Part shown: positions 17,064 through 26,399 of the stretch, one piece after another
Numbering within the stretch: the first letter of the stretch is position 1
Layout: each line of letters starts with the position of its first letter
Assembly: GCF_001270495.1 (NCBI RefSeq)
Contig: NZ_LGUR01000230.1
Coordinates: forward strand, 186,001 to 250,000
DNA from: Streptomyces viridochromogenes
GTDB taxonomy: Bacteria; Actinomycetota; Actinomycetes; Streptomycetales; Streptomycetaceae
Direction: 5' to 3'
DNA length: 64,000 nt
Position numbers and translations under genes: made by a program
The notes under the pieces: model-generated
Database searches by the model: none
What the model was told of the DNA's origin: nothing
Seen by the model: the letters and a program-made list of their open reading frames with translations, nothing else

Positions 17064-17723
17064 CTATCCGGTGATCCCGTACGGTTCCGGATCTCGCCAG
17101 CGATCGAAAGGCCGGTCAAGCGTGTACTTGCCGTCGTCCCCGAGAACGAGCATCCGCATCTCCGCGTTCCCCGGGTTCGACAGCGACTCGAATTCCGCGA
17201 CCGTCCAGTGGAACCAGCGCATGCAGAACAGTCGCATCGCCAGACCATGGGTCACCAGCAGCACGTTCGGCGGATGGTCGGGCGCCTCGAAGCTGCGGAA
17301 CAGGCTCTCCAGGAAGTTGCCGACCCGGTCGTACACGTCGGCGCCGGACTCCCCCTGGGCGAAGCGGTAGAAGAAGTGGCCGTACGCGTCCCGGTAGGAC
17401 TTCTGGAGACGTACGTCATCTCGGTCCTGCCAGTTTCCCCAGTCCTGCTCGCGCAGCCGGGGCTCCTCGCGCACCCGTATGAGCTCGGGATCCAGGTGAA
17501 AGGCGCGCAGTGTTTCGTGCGTCCGGCGATAGGGCGAGACGTACACGCTGACCCGCTCACGGCCGAACACATCCCGCAATCGTTTGCCCGTCTCCTCGGC
17601 CTGAAGCCAGCCCCGCTCGGTGAGGTCCAGCGCGTGGTCGGGTTCACGCTCGTAGACGGTGTCATCAACATTGCCCGTTGACTCGCCGTGCCGGACAAGG
17701 ACGATGCGCCGTGGTCGTGCCAT
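17064..17723 (-). CDS. histidine phosphatase (phosphoglycerate mutase-like)
   Basis: The protein is 219 residues. VLVRHGESTGN carries the catalytic Arg11-His12 pair, and LLVTHGLAMRLF carries the second His. SPYRRTHETLRAF supplies the phosphate-pocket Arg. The middle part YRDAYGHFFYRFAQGESGAD fits the acid-phosphatase side of the superfamily more than true phosphoglycerate mutase. The physiological substrate is not known. It lies directly upstream of the ADP-ribosylglycohydrolase gene. Confidence 0.92.
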   Translation of the reverse strand: MARPRRIVLVRHGESTGNVDDTVYEREPDHALDLTERGWLQAEETGKRLRDVFGRERVSVYVSPYRRTHETLRAFHLDPELIRVREEPRLREQDWGNWQDRDDVRLQKSYRDAYGHFFYRFAQGESGADVYDRVGNFLESLFRSFEAPDHPPNVLLVTHGLAMRLFCMRWFHWTVAEFESLSNPGNAEMRMLVLGDDGKYTLDRPFDRWRDPEPYGITG

Positions 17724-17842
17724 GCCAAAACCCTAGATCGGATCACGGCCCGTCGAGCACTCGTACGGTCTCCATACGGCGCAGGTCACACATTTCCTGC
17801 ACCATCGGCCACGTCAAGGCACACCACTAAAGGGTCCGGAAT

Positions 17843-18448
17843 TCAAACTATCCAGGTGGGTTCGAGTTCCACGATGTCACCCGTAAGGGCCGCGACGTCC
17901 GCCTCGATCTGGGCTCGCAGCGCCAGTCGCTCCACGCGCTCCGTCCGGTACTTGCCGTGTTCAGCGGCCGAGCGCCACATCGACAACACCAGGAACTCAT
18001 GGCCCGGGGCCTCGCCGAACAGTCCGCGGATCATGCCCGGGGAGCCTGCCATCGCGGGGTTCCAGACCTTCTCCTGCATGAGCATGAAGTGTTCAGCCCG
18101 TTCTTGATGGACACGACAGTGAGCCACCCGGACGAGATCCGCGTCGGTGAAGCGCGGCTCGAAGCCGGTCTTCACGTCGAAGCGGTAGTCGAAGAGTCTG
18201 ACCTGCATGTCTTTGTAGGTGCCCGACTGCGCCGTCGCCAGCCTGTTGTGGGAGCGCGCCATGAAGGAGTCGTAGAAGGAACGGCTCTCCCAGAACGAGA
18301 AGATGTGTGCCACCCCCTGCCGCCCCCGACTCCAGCCACCACCCTGCCCCCGAAATCCCGGCTCCCCCAGAAGCCCCGCCCACTTTCGCTGCCCCCGCTC
18401 GAACCCGCGGCGGTCCACCACGGTGCAGCGAATCCACTTGACCAGCAC
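17843..18448 (-). CDS. YdbC/DUF4937-like protein
   Basis: The start is set at the GTG at 18448 (VLVKWIRCTVVDRRGFERGQ), giving 201 residues; the longer frame upstream looks non-coding. The protein appears to contain two related ferredoxin-like halves, the first with GVAHIFSFWESRSFYDSFMA and the second with HEFLVLSMWRSAAEHGKYRT. Both resemble antibiotic-biosynthesis-monooxygenase-type dimeric alpha/beta barrel repeats. No catalytic role is assigned. It is transcribed divergently from terD with about 155 bases between the starts. Confidence 0.78.
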   Translation of the reverse strand: MLVKWIRCTVVDRRGFERGQRKWAGLLGEPGFRGQGGGWSRGRQGVAHIFSFWESRSFYDSFMARSHNRLATAQSGTYKDMQVRLFDYRFDVKTGFEPRFTDADLVRVAHCRVHQERAEHFMLMQEKVWNPAMAGSPGMIRGLFGEAPGHEFLVLSMWRSAAEHGKYRTERVERLALRAQIEADVAALTGDIVELEPTWIV

Positions 18449-18603
18449 CGCGCCATCGTACGGCCACGGAGCGTGGCGCCGGTCACGCTCGGCCGGAGAG
18501 CTTCCCGGTGTGCGCGCCTGCGCGCGTGGCAGGATGGACAACCGGCCGTCTCTGCTGGGCAGTTCAGGCCGGAACATAAGCGGAACGGGGAAGGGGACGC
18601 CTG

Positions 18604-19137
18604 GTGAACGCCATCAACAAGGGGATCCGGAAGGTCGAGATCTCACTCAAGTGGGATCCGAGTGCGGCAGGGCAGCCGCCCACCGATCTGGACCTCGTCG
18701 CCGCGACCTACCTGGCGAGCGATCCGTACGGCGATCCCGCGTACGTGGTGCACTTCGACAGTCGCTCTCCCGACGGCACCATCTATCTCAACCGGGACAG
18801 CAAGGACGGCAAGGGCTTCGGCTGGGACGAGGTCCTGACCGTGGAGCTCGACCGGCTCGACAGCCGGTACGCGCGCGTGGTGGTCGGAGTCGCGATCCAG
18901 CAGAACCCCGCGAACCGCACCTTCGTCAGCGTCGTCAATCCGGCCCTGCGCATCCGTGAGGGCTACACCGTCATGGCCGAGGACGACTTCGGCGGCGTCC
19001 TCGGGTCGACAGCGGCGACGGTCGCGGAGTTCGTACGCGAGGGATCGAGCACGTGGGACTTCCACCCGGGCATCCACGGCTTCGAGGACGACCCGGCGAC
19101 ATTCACTGCGACCATGGGCGGGACTCGCCGGCCCTGA
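18604..19137 (+). CDS. TerD family protein
   Basis: The protein is 177 residues from a GTG (VNAINKGIRKVEISLKWDPS). KWDPSAAGQPPTDLDLVAAT, then PDGTIYLNRDSKDGKGFGWD, RYARVVVGVAIQQ and TFVSVVNPALRIREG follow the calcium-binding TerD fold, with Asp residues in DLDL and GD/GWDE loops. The family is linked to tellurite resistance and general stress, often through calcium-dependent membrane-associated complexes. No other ter genes are adjacent. It converges on nrdJ, with a strong hairpin between the two. Confidence 0.88.
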   Translation: MNAINKGIRKVEISLKWDPSAAGQPPTDLDLVAATYLASDPYGDPAYVVHFDSRSPDGTIYLNRDSKDGKGFGWDEVLTVELDRLDSRYARVVVGVAIQQNPANRTFVSVVNPALRIREGYTVMAEDDFGGVLGSTAATVAEFVREGSSTWDFHPGIHGFEDDPATFTATMGGTRRP

Positions 19138-19169
19138 GCCGACTCCTACGTCCGCCTGGGCATACGGCG

Positions 19170-19204
19170 ATGCGGGGCGCCGACACTTGGTCGGCGCCCC
19201 GCAT
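19170..19204. terminator. bidirectional terminator between terD and nrdJ
   Basis: A perfect 15-bp stem, ATGCGGGGCGCCGAC and its complement, encloses the loop ACTTG. It lies between convergent genes. A second, shorter hairpin (CGGGGGC-TAC-GCCCCCG) is at 19244-19260, just downstream of the nrdJ stop. Confidence 0.85.
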
Positions 19205-19267
19205 TAAGGGCCTCGTCGGGGGATCTCAACGGCTACCCGACGTCGGGGGCTACGCCCCCGCCCGGCG

Positions 19268-22162
19268 TCAGCTGCAGCCGCTGGTCGAGCCGCAGCCCTC
19301 GCAGATGTAGCAGGAGCCGGCCCGCTGCATCTTCGTACCGCAGGAGAAGCACAGCGGGGCGTCGGCCTGGATACCCAGCTGCATCTCCACCAGCTCAGCG
19401 CTGGTGTGGGCCTGCTGCGGGACAGGCTTGGCCGACCCGGTGTCCGCCTTAGGGGTGGCGACGGCCTTCAGCTCCTGGGCGCGGGGCGCCGACTGGGCCA
19501 GGCCCTCGACGTCGACCTCGTCGTCGGACGGCTCGTACGAACCGGTCTCCAGGTGGCGCTGACGCTCCTCGGCGGAGTGGATGCCGAGCGCGGAGCGCGT
19601 CTCGAAGGGCAGGAAGTCGAGCGCCAGGCGCCGGAAGATGTAGTCGACAATCGACTGCGCCATCCGCACGTCCGGGTCGTCCGTCATGCCGGCCGGCTCG
19701 AAGCGCATGTTGGTGAACTTCGAGACGTACGTCTCCAGCGGCACGCCGTACTGCAGACCCACGGAGACGGCGATCGAGAACGCGTCCATCATGCCCGCGA
19801 GGGTCGAGCCCTGCTTGGACATCTTCAGGAAGACCTCGCCGAGACCGTCGTCGGGGTAGGAGTTGGCGGTCATGTAGCCCTCGGCCCCGCCGACCGTGAA
19901 GGACGTCGTGATGCCGGGACGACCCTTGGGGAGGCGCTTGCGGACCGGGCGGTACTCGACGACCTTCTCGACCGTCTCACGGATGGTGGCCTCGGCCTTC
20001 TCCGTGATCTCGGCCTTCTCCTTCTCCTTGGTCTTCGCGGAGAGAGGCTGGCCGACCTTGCAGTTGTCGCGGTAGATGGCGAGCGCCTTGACACCCATCT
20101 TCCAGGCCTCGAAATAGACCTCTTCGACGTCCTCGACGGTCGCCGACTCCGGCAGGTTGACCGTCTTGGAGAGCGCGCCGGAGATCCACGGCTGGATCGC
20201 GGCCATCATGCGGACGTGGCCCATCGCGGAGATGGAGCGCTCGCCCATGGCGCAGTCGAACACCTCGTAGTGCTCGTGCTTGAGGCCGGGGGCGTCGATC
20301 ACATTGCCGTGGTCGGCGATGTGGGCGACGATCGCCTCGATCTGCTCCTCCTGGTAGCCCAGGCGGCGCAGGGCCTGCGGCACGGTGCCGTTGACGATCT
20401 GCATCGAGCCGCCGCCGACCAGCTTCTTGAACTTGACCAGGGCGAGGTCGGGCTCGAGGCCGGTGGTGTCGCAGGACATCGCGAGACCGATGGTGCCGGT
20501 CGGGGCGATGACGGACGCCTGGGAGTTACGGAAACCGTTCTTCTCACCGAGGCGCAGCACGTCCTGCCAGGACTCCGTGGCCGCGGCCCAGATCGGCGTG
20601 TCCAGGTCGTCCATCCGGACGGCCGCGGTGTTGGCGTCGGCGTGCTGCTTCATGACGCGCAGGTGGGGCTGGGCGTTGCGCGCGTAACCGTCGTACGGGC
20701 CGACGACCGCGGCGAGTTCGGCGGAACGCTTGTACGACGTGCCGGTCATCAGGGAGGTGATGGCACCGGCGAGGGCGCGGCCACCGTCCGAGTCGTACGC
20801 GTGCCCCGTCGCCATCAGCAGGGCGCCGAGGTTGGCGTAGCCGATGCCGAGCTGGCGGAACGCGCGCGTGTTCTCGCCGATCTTCTGCGTCGGGAAGTCC
20901 GCGAAGCAGATGGAGATGTCCATCGCGGTGATGACGAGCTCGACGACCTTCGCGAAGCGCTCGACGTCGAAGGACTGGTTGCCCTTGCCGTCGTCCTTCA
21001 GGAACTTCATCAGGTTCAGCGAGGCGAGGTTGCAGGACGTGTTGTCCAGGTGCATGTACTCGCTGCAGGGGTTCGAGCCGTTGATACGGCCGGACTCCGG
21101 GCAGGTGTGCCAGTGGTTGATGGTGTCGTCGTACTGGATGCCGGGGTCGGCGCAGGCCCAGGCGGCCTCGGCCATCTTGCGGAACAGCGCCTTGGCGTCG
21201 ACCTCTTCGATGACCTCGCCGGTCATACGGGACGTCAGGCCGAACTTGCCGCCCGACTCGACGGCCTTCATGAACGTGTCGTTCACGCGGACCGAGTTGT
21301 TGGCGTTCTGGTACTGGACGGACGTGATGTCGTCGCCGCCCAGGTCCATGTCGAAGCCCGCGTCGCGCAGCGCGCGGATCTTCTCCTCTTCCTTCACCTT
21401 GGTCTCGATGAAGTCCTCGATGTCGGGGTGGTCGACGTCGAGGATGACCATCTTGGCGGCGCGACGCGTGGCGCCACCCGACTTGATCGTTCCTGCGGAG
21501 GCGTCGGCACCGCGCATGAAGGAGACGGGACCGGAGGCGTTGCCGCCGGAGGACAGCAGCTCCTTGGAGGAGCGGATGCGGGAGAGGTTCAGGCCGGCGC
21601 CGGAACCGCCCTTGAAGATCATGCCCTCTTCCTTGTACCAGTCGAGGATCGACTCCATGGAGTCGTCGACCGACAGGATGAAGCAGGCGGAGACCTGCTG
21701 CGGCTGGGGCGTACCGACGTTGAACCACACAGGGCTGTTGAAGCTGAAGATCTGGTGCAGGAGGGCGTACGCCAGCTCGTGCTCGAAGATCTCGGCGTCG
21801 GCGGGCGAGGCGAAGTACTTGTAGTCCTCGCCGGCCTTCCGATACGTCTTCACGATGCGGTCGATGAGCTGCTTGAGGCTCACCTCGCGCTGCGGGGTGC
21901 CGACGGCACCGCGGAAGTACTTGCTGGTGACGATGTTGACCGCGTTCACCGACCAGAAGTCGGGGAACTCGACGCCGCGCTGCTCGAAGTTGACCGAGCC
22001 GTCGCGCCAGTTGGTCATGACGACGTCACGGCGCTCCCAGACCACCTCGTCGTACGGGTGCACGCCGGGGGTGGTGTGGATGCGCTCGATACGCAGTCCC
22101 TTGGTCGCCTTGGTGCCCTTGGCGCGGGAACTCCGTGCCGGACCGCTCGCCGTCTCTGTCAT
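19268..22162 (-). CDS. nrdJ: class II (B12-dependent) ribonucleotide reductase
   Basis: NrdJ reduces ribonucleotides to deoxyribonucleotides using adenosylcobalamin. The protein is 964 residues, normal for the actinobacterial enzyme. Visible features are SPVWFNVGTPQPQQVSACFI (active-site region), NASGPVSFMRGADASAGTIK, SGGATRRAAKMVILDVDHPD, the conserved NPCSEYMHLDNTSCNLASLN, APTGTIGLAMSCDTTGLEPD and VGGGSMQIVN. The C-terminus is a Cys-rich zinc-type tail, CFSCGTKMQRAGSCYICEGCG followed by CS, used for re-reduction by thioredoxin. The nrdR gene lies 164 bases upstream on the same strand, so the pair forms the nrdRJ operon. I searched by eye for a cobalamin riboswitch in the gap and before nrdR and saw none. 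Confidence 0.97.
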   Translation of the reverse strand: MTETASGPARSSRAKGTKATKGLRIERIHTTPGVHPYDEVVWERRDVVMTNWRDGSVNFEQRGVEFPDFWSVNAVNIVTSKYFRGAVGTPQREVSLKQLIDRIVKTYRKAGEDYKYFASPADAEIFEHELAYALLHQIFSFNSPVWFNVGTPQPQQVSACFILSVDDSMESILDWYKEEGMIFKGGSGAGLNLSRIRSSKELLSSGGNASGPVSFMRGADASAGTIKSGGATRRAAKMVILDVDHPDIEDFIETKVKEEEKIRALRDAGFDMDLGGDDITSVQYQNANNSVRVNDTFMKAVESGGKFGLTSRMTGEVIEEVDAKALFRKMAEAAWACADPGIQYDDTINHWHTCPESGRINGSNPCSEYMHLDNTSCNLASLNLMKFLKDDGKGNQSFDVERFAKVVELVITAMDISICFADFPTQKIGENTRAFRQLGIGYANLGALLMATGHAYDSDGGRALAGAITSLMTGTSYKRSAELAAVVGPYDGYARNAQPHLRVMKQHADANTAAVRMDDLDTPIWAAATESWQDVLRLGEKNGFRNSQASVIAPTGTIGLAMSCDTTGLEPDLALVKFKKLVGGGSMQIVNGTVPQALRRLGYQEEQIEAIVAHIADHGNVIDAPGLKHEHYEVFDCAMGERSISAMGHVRMMAAIQPWISGALSKTVNLPESATVEDVEEVYFEAWKMGVKALAIYRDNCKVGQPLSAKTKEKEKAEITEKAEATIRETVEKVVEYRPVRKRLPKGRPGITTSFTVGGAEGYMTANSYPDDGLGEVFLKMSKQGSTLAGMMDAFSIAVSVGLQYGVPLETYVSKFTNMRFEPAGMTDDPDVRMAQSIVDYIFRRLALDFLPFETRSALGIHSAEERQRHLETGSYEPSDDEVDVEGLAQSAPRAQELKAVATPKADTGSAKPVPQQAHTSAELVEMQLGIQADAPLCFSCGTKMQRAGSCYICEGCGSTSGCS

Positions 22163-22326
22163 GCCGCCTCCCTGTACGGGCTAAAACGCCCTGAAGTGCC
22201 CCGATGTTCCCCGTGGCACGTGTTCTGTCTGGTGCTGCGGGCACCCTCTGATCGCCACCCGCAACAGGTCTTCTGCCGCCGCTTCTCAGCCGGATCCGAA
22301 GTCCGATGACCGGATCCGGCCCGCCC

Positions 22327-22896
22327 TCAGTCGGCGGCGTTGGCGGGCACGGGGACCTCTGCAGCCCCTCGGGACCCGCGGTCGTCTTCCTGGCTCCCCG
22401 CAACTGCGCCTGCGTCGTCTTCGCGGTCGTCGTCGTCCGCGGCGGGGTGTCCCGTCGCCTCCCTCAGTTCCGCGATCGCGGCCTCGAAGTCCTCGAGCGA
22501 GTCGAACGCCCGGTAGACGGAGGCGAATCTCAGAAAGGCGACGAGGTCGAGTTCCTGCAACGGGCCGAGTATGGCCAGCCCCACGTCGTGAGTGGTCAGC
22601 TCGGCGCTTCCGGTGGCTCGCACCGCCTCCTCGACCCGTTGGCCGAGCTGGGCGAGCGCGTCCTCGGTGACCGGTCGTCCCTGGCATGCCTTGCGGACGC
22701 CGTTGATGACCTTGGTACGACTGAATGGCTCGGTGACTCCGGACCGCTTGATCACCATCAGTGAGCATGTCTCCACCGTCGTGAAACGACGGGAGCAGTC
22801 AGGACACTGGCGGCGCCTGCGGATCGACGTGCCGTCGTCGGTCGTACGGCTGTCGACGACGCGACTGTCGGGGTGCCTGCAGAAGGGGCAGTGCAT
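22327..22896 (-). CDS. nrdR: transcriptional repressor NrdR
   Basis: NrdR is the ATP/dATP-sensing zinc repressor of ribonucleotide reductase operons. From the ATG at 22896 the protein is 189 residues. The zinc ribbon is [17 protein letters not shown] ... [10 protein letters not shown] (two CxxC pairs), and the ATP-cone follows: [39 protein letters not shown] and [18 protein letters not shown]. The last 40 residues are acidic and low in complexity, an extension often seen in Streptomyces. Two candidate NrdR boxes lie about 110-150 bases upstream, so the operon should be self-controlled. Confidence 0.97.
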   Translation of the reverse strand: MHCPFCRHPDSRVVDSRTTDDGTSIRRRRQCPDCSRRFTTVETCSLMVIKRSGVTEPFSRTKVINGVRKACQGRPVTEDALAQLGQRVEEAVRATGSAELTTHDVGLAILGPLQELDLVAFLRFASVYRAFDSLEDFEAAIAELREATGHPAADDDDREDDAGAVAGSQEDDRGSRGAAEVPVPANAAD

Positions 22897-23003
22897 AACT
22901 CCAACCCTCCTCACAGCAGACTCAATAGCCTCGCTGGGCCTCATGGGCCCCTCGAAGCAGCCCCAAGCATAGGCGATCTCCGAGCGGTCGAAGACCGGGG
23001 GGA

Positions 23004-23047
23004 CCACAACTTCTGGGCTGCTGCCGCAATCCAACCACTAGATGTGG
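23004..23047. promoter_or_regulatory. candidate tandem NrdR boxes
   Basis: Two imperfect palindromes, CCACAACTTCTGGG at 23004-23017 and CCACTAGATGTGG at 23035-23047, have centres about 30-31 bases apart, or close to three helical turns. NrdR sites are known to occur as such pairs. They lie upstream of nrdR on the divergent nrdR/lexA spacer. Assignment is by pattern and position only. Confidence 0.6.
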
Positions 23048-23387
23048 GGATTGGCTCATACATCGATGCCGTTCCCGCGTGTCGCACAGACCCTGGCATG
23101 CGCCATGCGGCCACACCGGCACACCGCACGCTTTGATGCACGGCCATACCCCCACGGCACATACGGAGATACCGTGAGCGCCACACGGAGGGGACGTGGG
23201 ACTCCCGCGCAGATGGGGGGTCGCTTCCCGGCTGATCCGATCTCGGATGGCAGACTGGGGCGACAACCTACGAGGTCGCCACCCCGGCGCTGAAGGGTAC
23301 AACAATGAACCCTTTTGCCCGTCGGACTTCGCGTCAGGCATACACCTGGACACACGATCACGTCAGGTGATTCGCGATTTTTCACTC

Positions 23388-23399
23388 GAACGTGTGTTT
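23388..23399 (+). promoter_or_regulatory. SOS box upstream of lexA
   Basis: GAACGTGTGTTT fits the actinobacterial and Bacillus-type LexA consensus GAAC-N4-GTTY exactly. It lies 62 bases before the lexA start codon and indicates autoregulation. The whole spacer between nrdR and lexA (22897-23460) also holds the NrdR boxes and no gene. Confidence 0.88.
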
Positions 23400-23460
23400 G
23401 GCGCAACCTTTCGAAAGCAACTACCGTTGTGCAGCAGGGAGACCATCGAGAGGGGCCGAC

Positions 23461-24240
23461 GTGACCACCACCGCAGACAGTGCCACCATCACTGCCCAGG
23501 ACCGCTCCCAGGGCCGACTCGAGCCGGTGCATGCGATGAACGAAGCCATGAATCCCGAGGCGCACAAGCGCTCCCTGCCGGGCCGACCTCCCGGCATCCG
23601 GGCGGACAGCTCAGGGCTTACCGACCGGCAGCGCCGTGTGATCGAGGTCATCAGGGATTCCGTGCAGCGGCGTGGCTACCCGCCGTCGATGCGGGAGATC
23701 GGCCAGGCGGTCGGCCTGTCCAGCACGTCCTCGGTGGCACACCAGCTGATGGCACTGGAGCGCAAGGGCTTCCTTCGCCGTGACCCGCACCGCCCGCGTG
23801 CGTACGAGGTGCGCGGCTCCGACCAGGCCGCCTCCGTGCAGCCCACGGACACCACCGGCAAGCCCGCCGCGTCGTACGTCCCACTGGTCGGCCGTATCGC
23901 CGCCGGTGGCCCCATCCTCGCGGAGGAGTCGGTCGAGGACGTCTTCCCCCTCCCCCGCCAGTTGGTCGGCGACGGCGAGCTGTTCGTCCTGAAGGTCGTC
24001 GGTGACTCGATGATCGAGGCCGCGATCTGCGACGGCGACTGGGTCACGGTCCGGCGTCAGCCGGTCGCCGAGAACGGCGACATCGTGGCCGCGATGCTCG
24101 ACGGTGAGGCCACCGTCAAGCGTTTCAAGCGCGAGGACGGCCACGTCTGGCTCCTCCCGCACAACTCTGCGTACGAGCCGATTCCCGGTGACGACGCGAC
24201 CATCCTGGGCAAGGTGGTGGCAGTGCTGCGGCGCGTGTGA
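23461..24240 (+). CDS. lexA: SOS repressor LexA
   Basis: LexA represses the DNA damage regulon and self-cleaves when RecA is activated. The GTG at 23461 gives 259 residues with a disordered N-terminal extension of about 45. The winged helix is [20 protein letters not shown], then [20 protein letters not shown]. The cleavage bond is Ala148-Gly149 in [10 protein letters not shown], the catalytic Ser183 is in [10 protein letters not shown], and Lys220 is in [10 protein letters not shown]. All catalytic elements are present. An SOS box lies upstream. The gene is divergent from nrdRJ and converges on dinG. Confidence 0.98.
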   Translation: MTTTADSATITAQDRSQGRLEPVHAMNEAMNPEAHKRSLPGRPPGIRADSSGLTDRQRRVIEVIRDSVQRRGYPPSMREIGQAVGLSSTSSVAHQLMALERKGFLRRDPHRPRAYEVRGSDQAASVQPTDTTGKPAASYVPLVGRIAAGGPILAEESVEDVFPLPRQLVGDGELFVLKVVGDSMIEAAICDGDWVTVRRQPVAENGDIVAAMLDGEATVKRFKREDGHVWLLPHNSAYEPIPGDDATILGKVVAVLRRV

Positions 24241-24368
24241 CGGCTGCGGCGGGCGAGGCCGAAGGCGCCGCCCCCTGACCGGGCCCCGGGACCCCTGCGC
24301 CGGTTCCGGGGCCCTGTGCTGTTCCGGGTCCTGTGCGGTGCGCGGGACCCGACGTCAGCGGACACGAC

Positions 24369-24414
24369 ATCGGGGGTTAGCCTGTCGCGGTGCCGCGACA
24401 GGCTAACCCCCGAT
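24369..24414. terminator. 22-bp perfect hairpin between lexA and dinG
   Basis: The stem starts ATCGGGGGTTAGCCTG, continues TCGCGG, and pairs perfectly with its complement around a TG loop. It lies between convergent lexA and dinG. The last base of the stem is the first base of the dinG stop triplet on the + strand. It should end transcription in both directions. Confidence 0.9.
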
Positions 24415-26399
24415 CACTGTTCAGCCTCAGCCTCCGCCTTCGTCGCCGCTGCATCGATCGCGGCCAGCGACTTTCGGACCTGGTTACGGTCCGTCGTGTA
24501 CCAGAAGTCGGGCAGTGACGCCTTCAGATAGCTTCCGTACCGGGCCGTGGCCAGCCGCTGGTCCAGTACGGCGACCACACCACGGTCCCCCGACGCCCGT
24601 ACGAGGCGACCGGCACCCTGGGCCATGAGCAGCGCGGCATGAGTGGCTGCGACCGCCATGAAACCGTTGCCGCCGGCGTCCTCCACCGCCTTCTGGCGAG
24701 CGCTCATCAGCGGGTCGTCCGGACGCGGGAACGGGATCTTGTCCATGACGACCAGCTGACAGCTGGGGCCGGGGACATCGACGCCCTGCCACAGGGACAG
24801 GGTTCCGAACAGGCACGTCTTCGCGTCGGCCGCGAAGTTCTTGATCAGCTCACCGAGCGTCTCCTCGCCCTGAAGGAGGATCGGGAACTCGGGGATGCGC
24901 GAGCGAAGCTCCTCGGCGGCCAGCTGAGCGCCTCGCATAGAGGAGAAGAGGCCAAGCGTGCGGCCACCTGCCGCCTGGATCAGTTCGGTCAGCTCATCGA
25001 GCATGTCCACACGGTCGCCGTCCCGCGCGGGGCGCGACAGGTGCTTGGCGACATACAGAATGCCCTGTTTGCGGTACTCGAAGGGCGAGCCGACATCCAC
25101 CCCCTTCCACTGCGGAAGGTCATCGCCCTCAGTGCCCTCGGGAGCGAGTCCCAGGGACGCACCGACGCCGTTGAAATCGCCGCCGAGCTTCAAGGTCGCG
25201 GAGGTCAGAACGACGGAACGGTCCGCGAAGAGCTTCTCCCTCAACAGACCCGACACGGACATGGGTGCCACGCGCAGGGACGCGCCGAAACGGTCGTGCC
25301 GCTCGTACCAGACGACGTCCCACTCGGAGCCGTTCGTGATCCGCTCCGCCACGTCGTGCACGGTCTCGACCGAGGCCAGCGCCTGCTTACGGACCGCGTC
25401 CTCGTCCTGCACGGACTTGTCGCGAGTCGCGCCGATCCCGGAGATGACGGTGCGGCAGGCGTCGCGCAGCGCCATGAGCGCGTAGGCGAGATCCTCCGGG
25501 ATCTCCTCAAGACGGCCCGGCAGGGCCAGCTCCATCAGCCGTTCGAAGCCCTCGGCGGCGGTTTGGAGCTGGTCGGCGGCCTTCTCGTTGACGAGCTTCG
25601 CGGCGCGGCGCACCGCGCGGTTGACCTGGCCGGGCGTGAGCTCGCCCGTGGCGACTCCAGTGACCCGGGAGACCAGTTCGTGCGCCTCGTCGACGATCAA
25701 GACCTCGTGCTGCGGCAGTACGGGGGCGCCCTCGATGGCGTCGATCGCCAGCAGCGCGTGGTTCGTGACGACGACCTCCGCGAGCTTGGCACGCTCACGG
25801 GCCATCTCGGCGAAGCACTCGGCGCCGTACGCGCACTTCGATGCGCCCAGGCACTCGCGCGACGACACCGACACCTGGGCCCAGGCCCGGTCGGACACAC
25901 CGGGCGTCAGGTCGTCGCGATCGCCCGTCTCCGTCTCGTCGGACCAGTCTCGCAGCCGCAGCAGGTCCTGCCCCAGCTTGCTGGTGGGCGCGGCCGCCTC
26001 GAATTGGTCGAAGAGACCCTCCTCCTCGTCCTGCGGGACGCCCTCGTGCAGGCGGTGCAGGCACATGTAGTTCGACCTGCCCTTGAGCATCGCGAACTCG
26101 GGGCGACGGCGCAGCAGCGGGTGCAGTGCGTCAACGGTGCGCGGCAGGTCCCGCTCCACGAGTTGCCGCTGGAGAGCCAGGGTGGCCGTCGCCACGACGA
26201 CACGCTCCCCCTGCGCGAGCGCGGGCACGAGATAGCCCAGCGACTTTCCGGTGCCGGTGCCGGCCTGGACCAGGAGATGGGAACCGCCGTCGATCGCCTC
26301 CGCGACGGATTCGGCCATGGTCACCTGGCCGGGGCGCTCCGTACCGCCGACGGCAGTGACGGCAGCATGCAGGAGTTCGGGGAGTGAGGGCTTCGTCAT
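24414..26399 (-). CDS. dinG: DinG-family ATP-dependent DNA helicase
   Basis: The protein is 661 residues. Walker A is QAGTGTGKS at residues 45-53, and motif II is VLIVDEAHEL. Four Cys residues, CLHRLH and then CLGASKCAYGAECF, mark the iron-sulfur cluster of the XPD/DinG group. C-terminal helicase motifs include LFSSMRGAQLAAEELRSRIP, LFGTLSLWQGVDVPG and QGAGRLVRASGDRG. The enzyme unwinds forked DNA, R-loops and G-quadruplexes 5' to 3'. No SOS box was found in its upstream region, unlike the damage-inducible dinG of E. coli. It ends at the terminator shared with lexA. Confidence 0.92.
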   Translation of the reverse strand: MTKPSLPELLHAAVTAVGGTERPGQVTMAESVAEAIDGGSHLLVQAGTGTGKSLGYLVPALAQGERVVVATATLALQRQLVERDLPRTVDALHPLLRRRPEFAMLKGRSNYMCLHRLHEGVPQDEEEGLFDQFEAAAPTSKLGQDLLRLRDWSDETETGDRDDLTPGVSDRAWAQVSVSSRECLGASKCAYGAECFAEMARERAKLAEVVVTNHALLAIDAIEGAPVLPQHEVLIVDEAHELVSRVTGVATGELTPGQVNRAVRRAAKLVNEKAADQLQTAAEGFERLMELALPGRLEEIPEDLAYALMALRDACRTVISGIGATRDKSVQDEDAVRKQALASVETVHDVAERITNGSEWDVVWYERHDRFGASLRVAPMSVSGLLREKLFADRSVVLTSATLKLGGDFNGVGASLGLAPEGTEGDDLPQWKGVDVGSPFEYRKQGILYVAKHLSRPARDGDRVDMLDELTELIQAAGGRTLGLFSSMRGAQLAAEELRSRIPEFPILLQGEETLGELIKNFAADAKTCLFGTLSLWQGVDVPGPSCQLVVMDKIPFPRPDDPLMSARQKAVEDAGGNGFMAVAATHAALLMAQGAGRLVRASGDRGVVAVLDQRLATARYGSYLKASLPDFWYTTDRNQVRKSLAAIDAAATKAEAEAEQ

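Noticed and set aside
19406..22309. 967-codon open frame on the + strand opposite nrdJ
   Set aside because: It is the exact antisense of nrdJ, has the Gly/Arg/Leu/Asp bias of a complementary frame, and no motif. High G+C leaves such frames open.
22163..22326. Cobalamin riboswitch expected near a B12-dependent reductase
   Set aside because: No B12-box-like sequence or matching stem was seen here or upstream of nrdR; control by NrdR boxes fits better.
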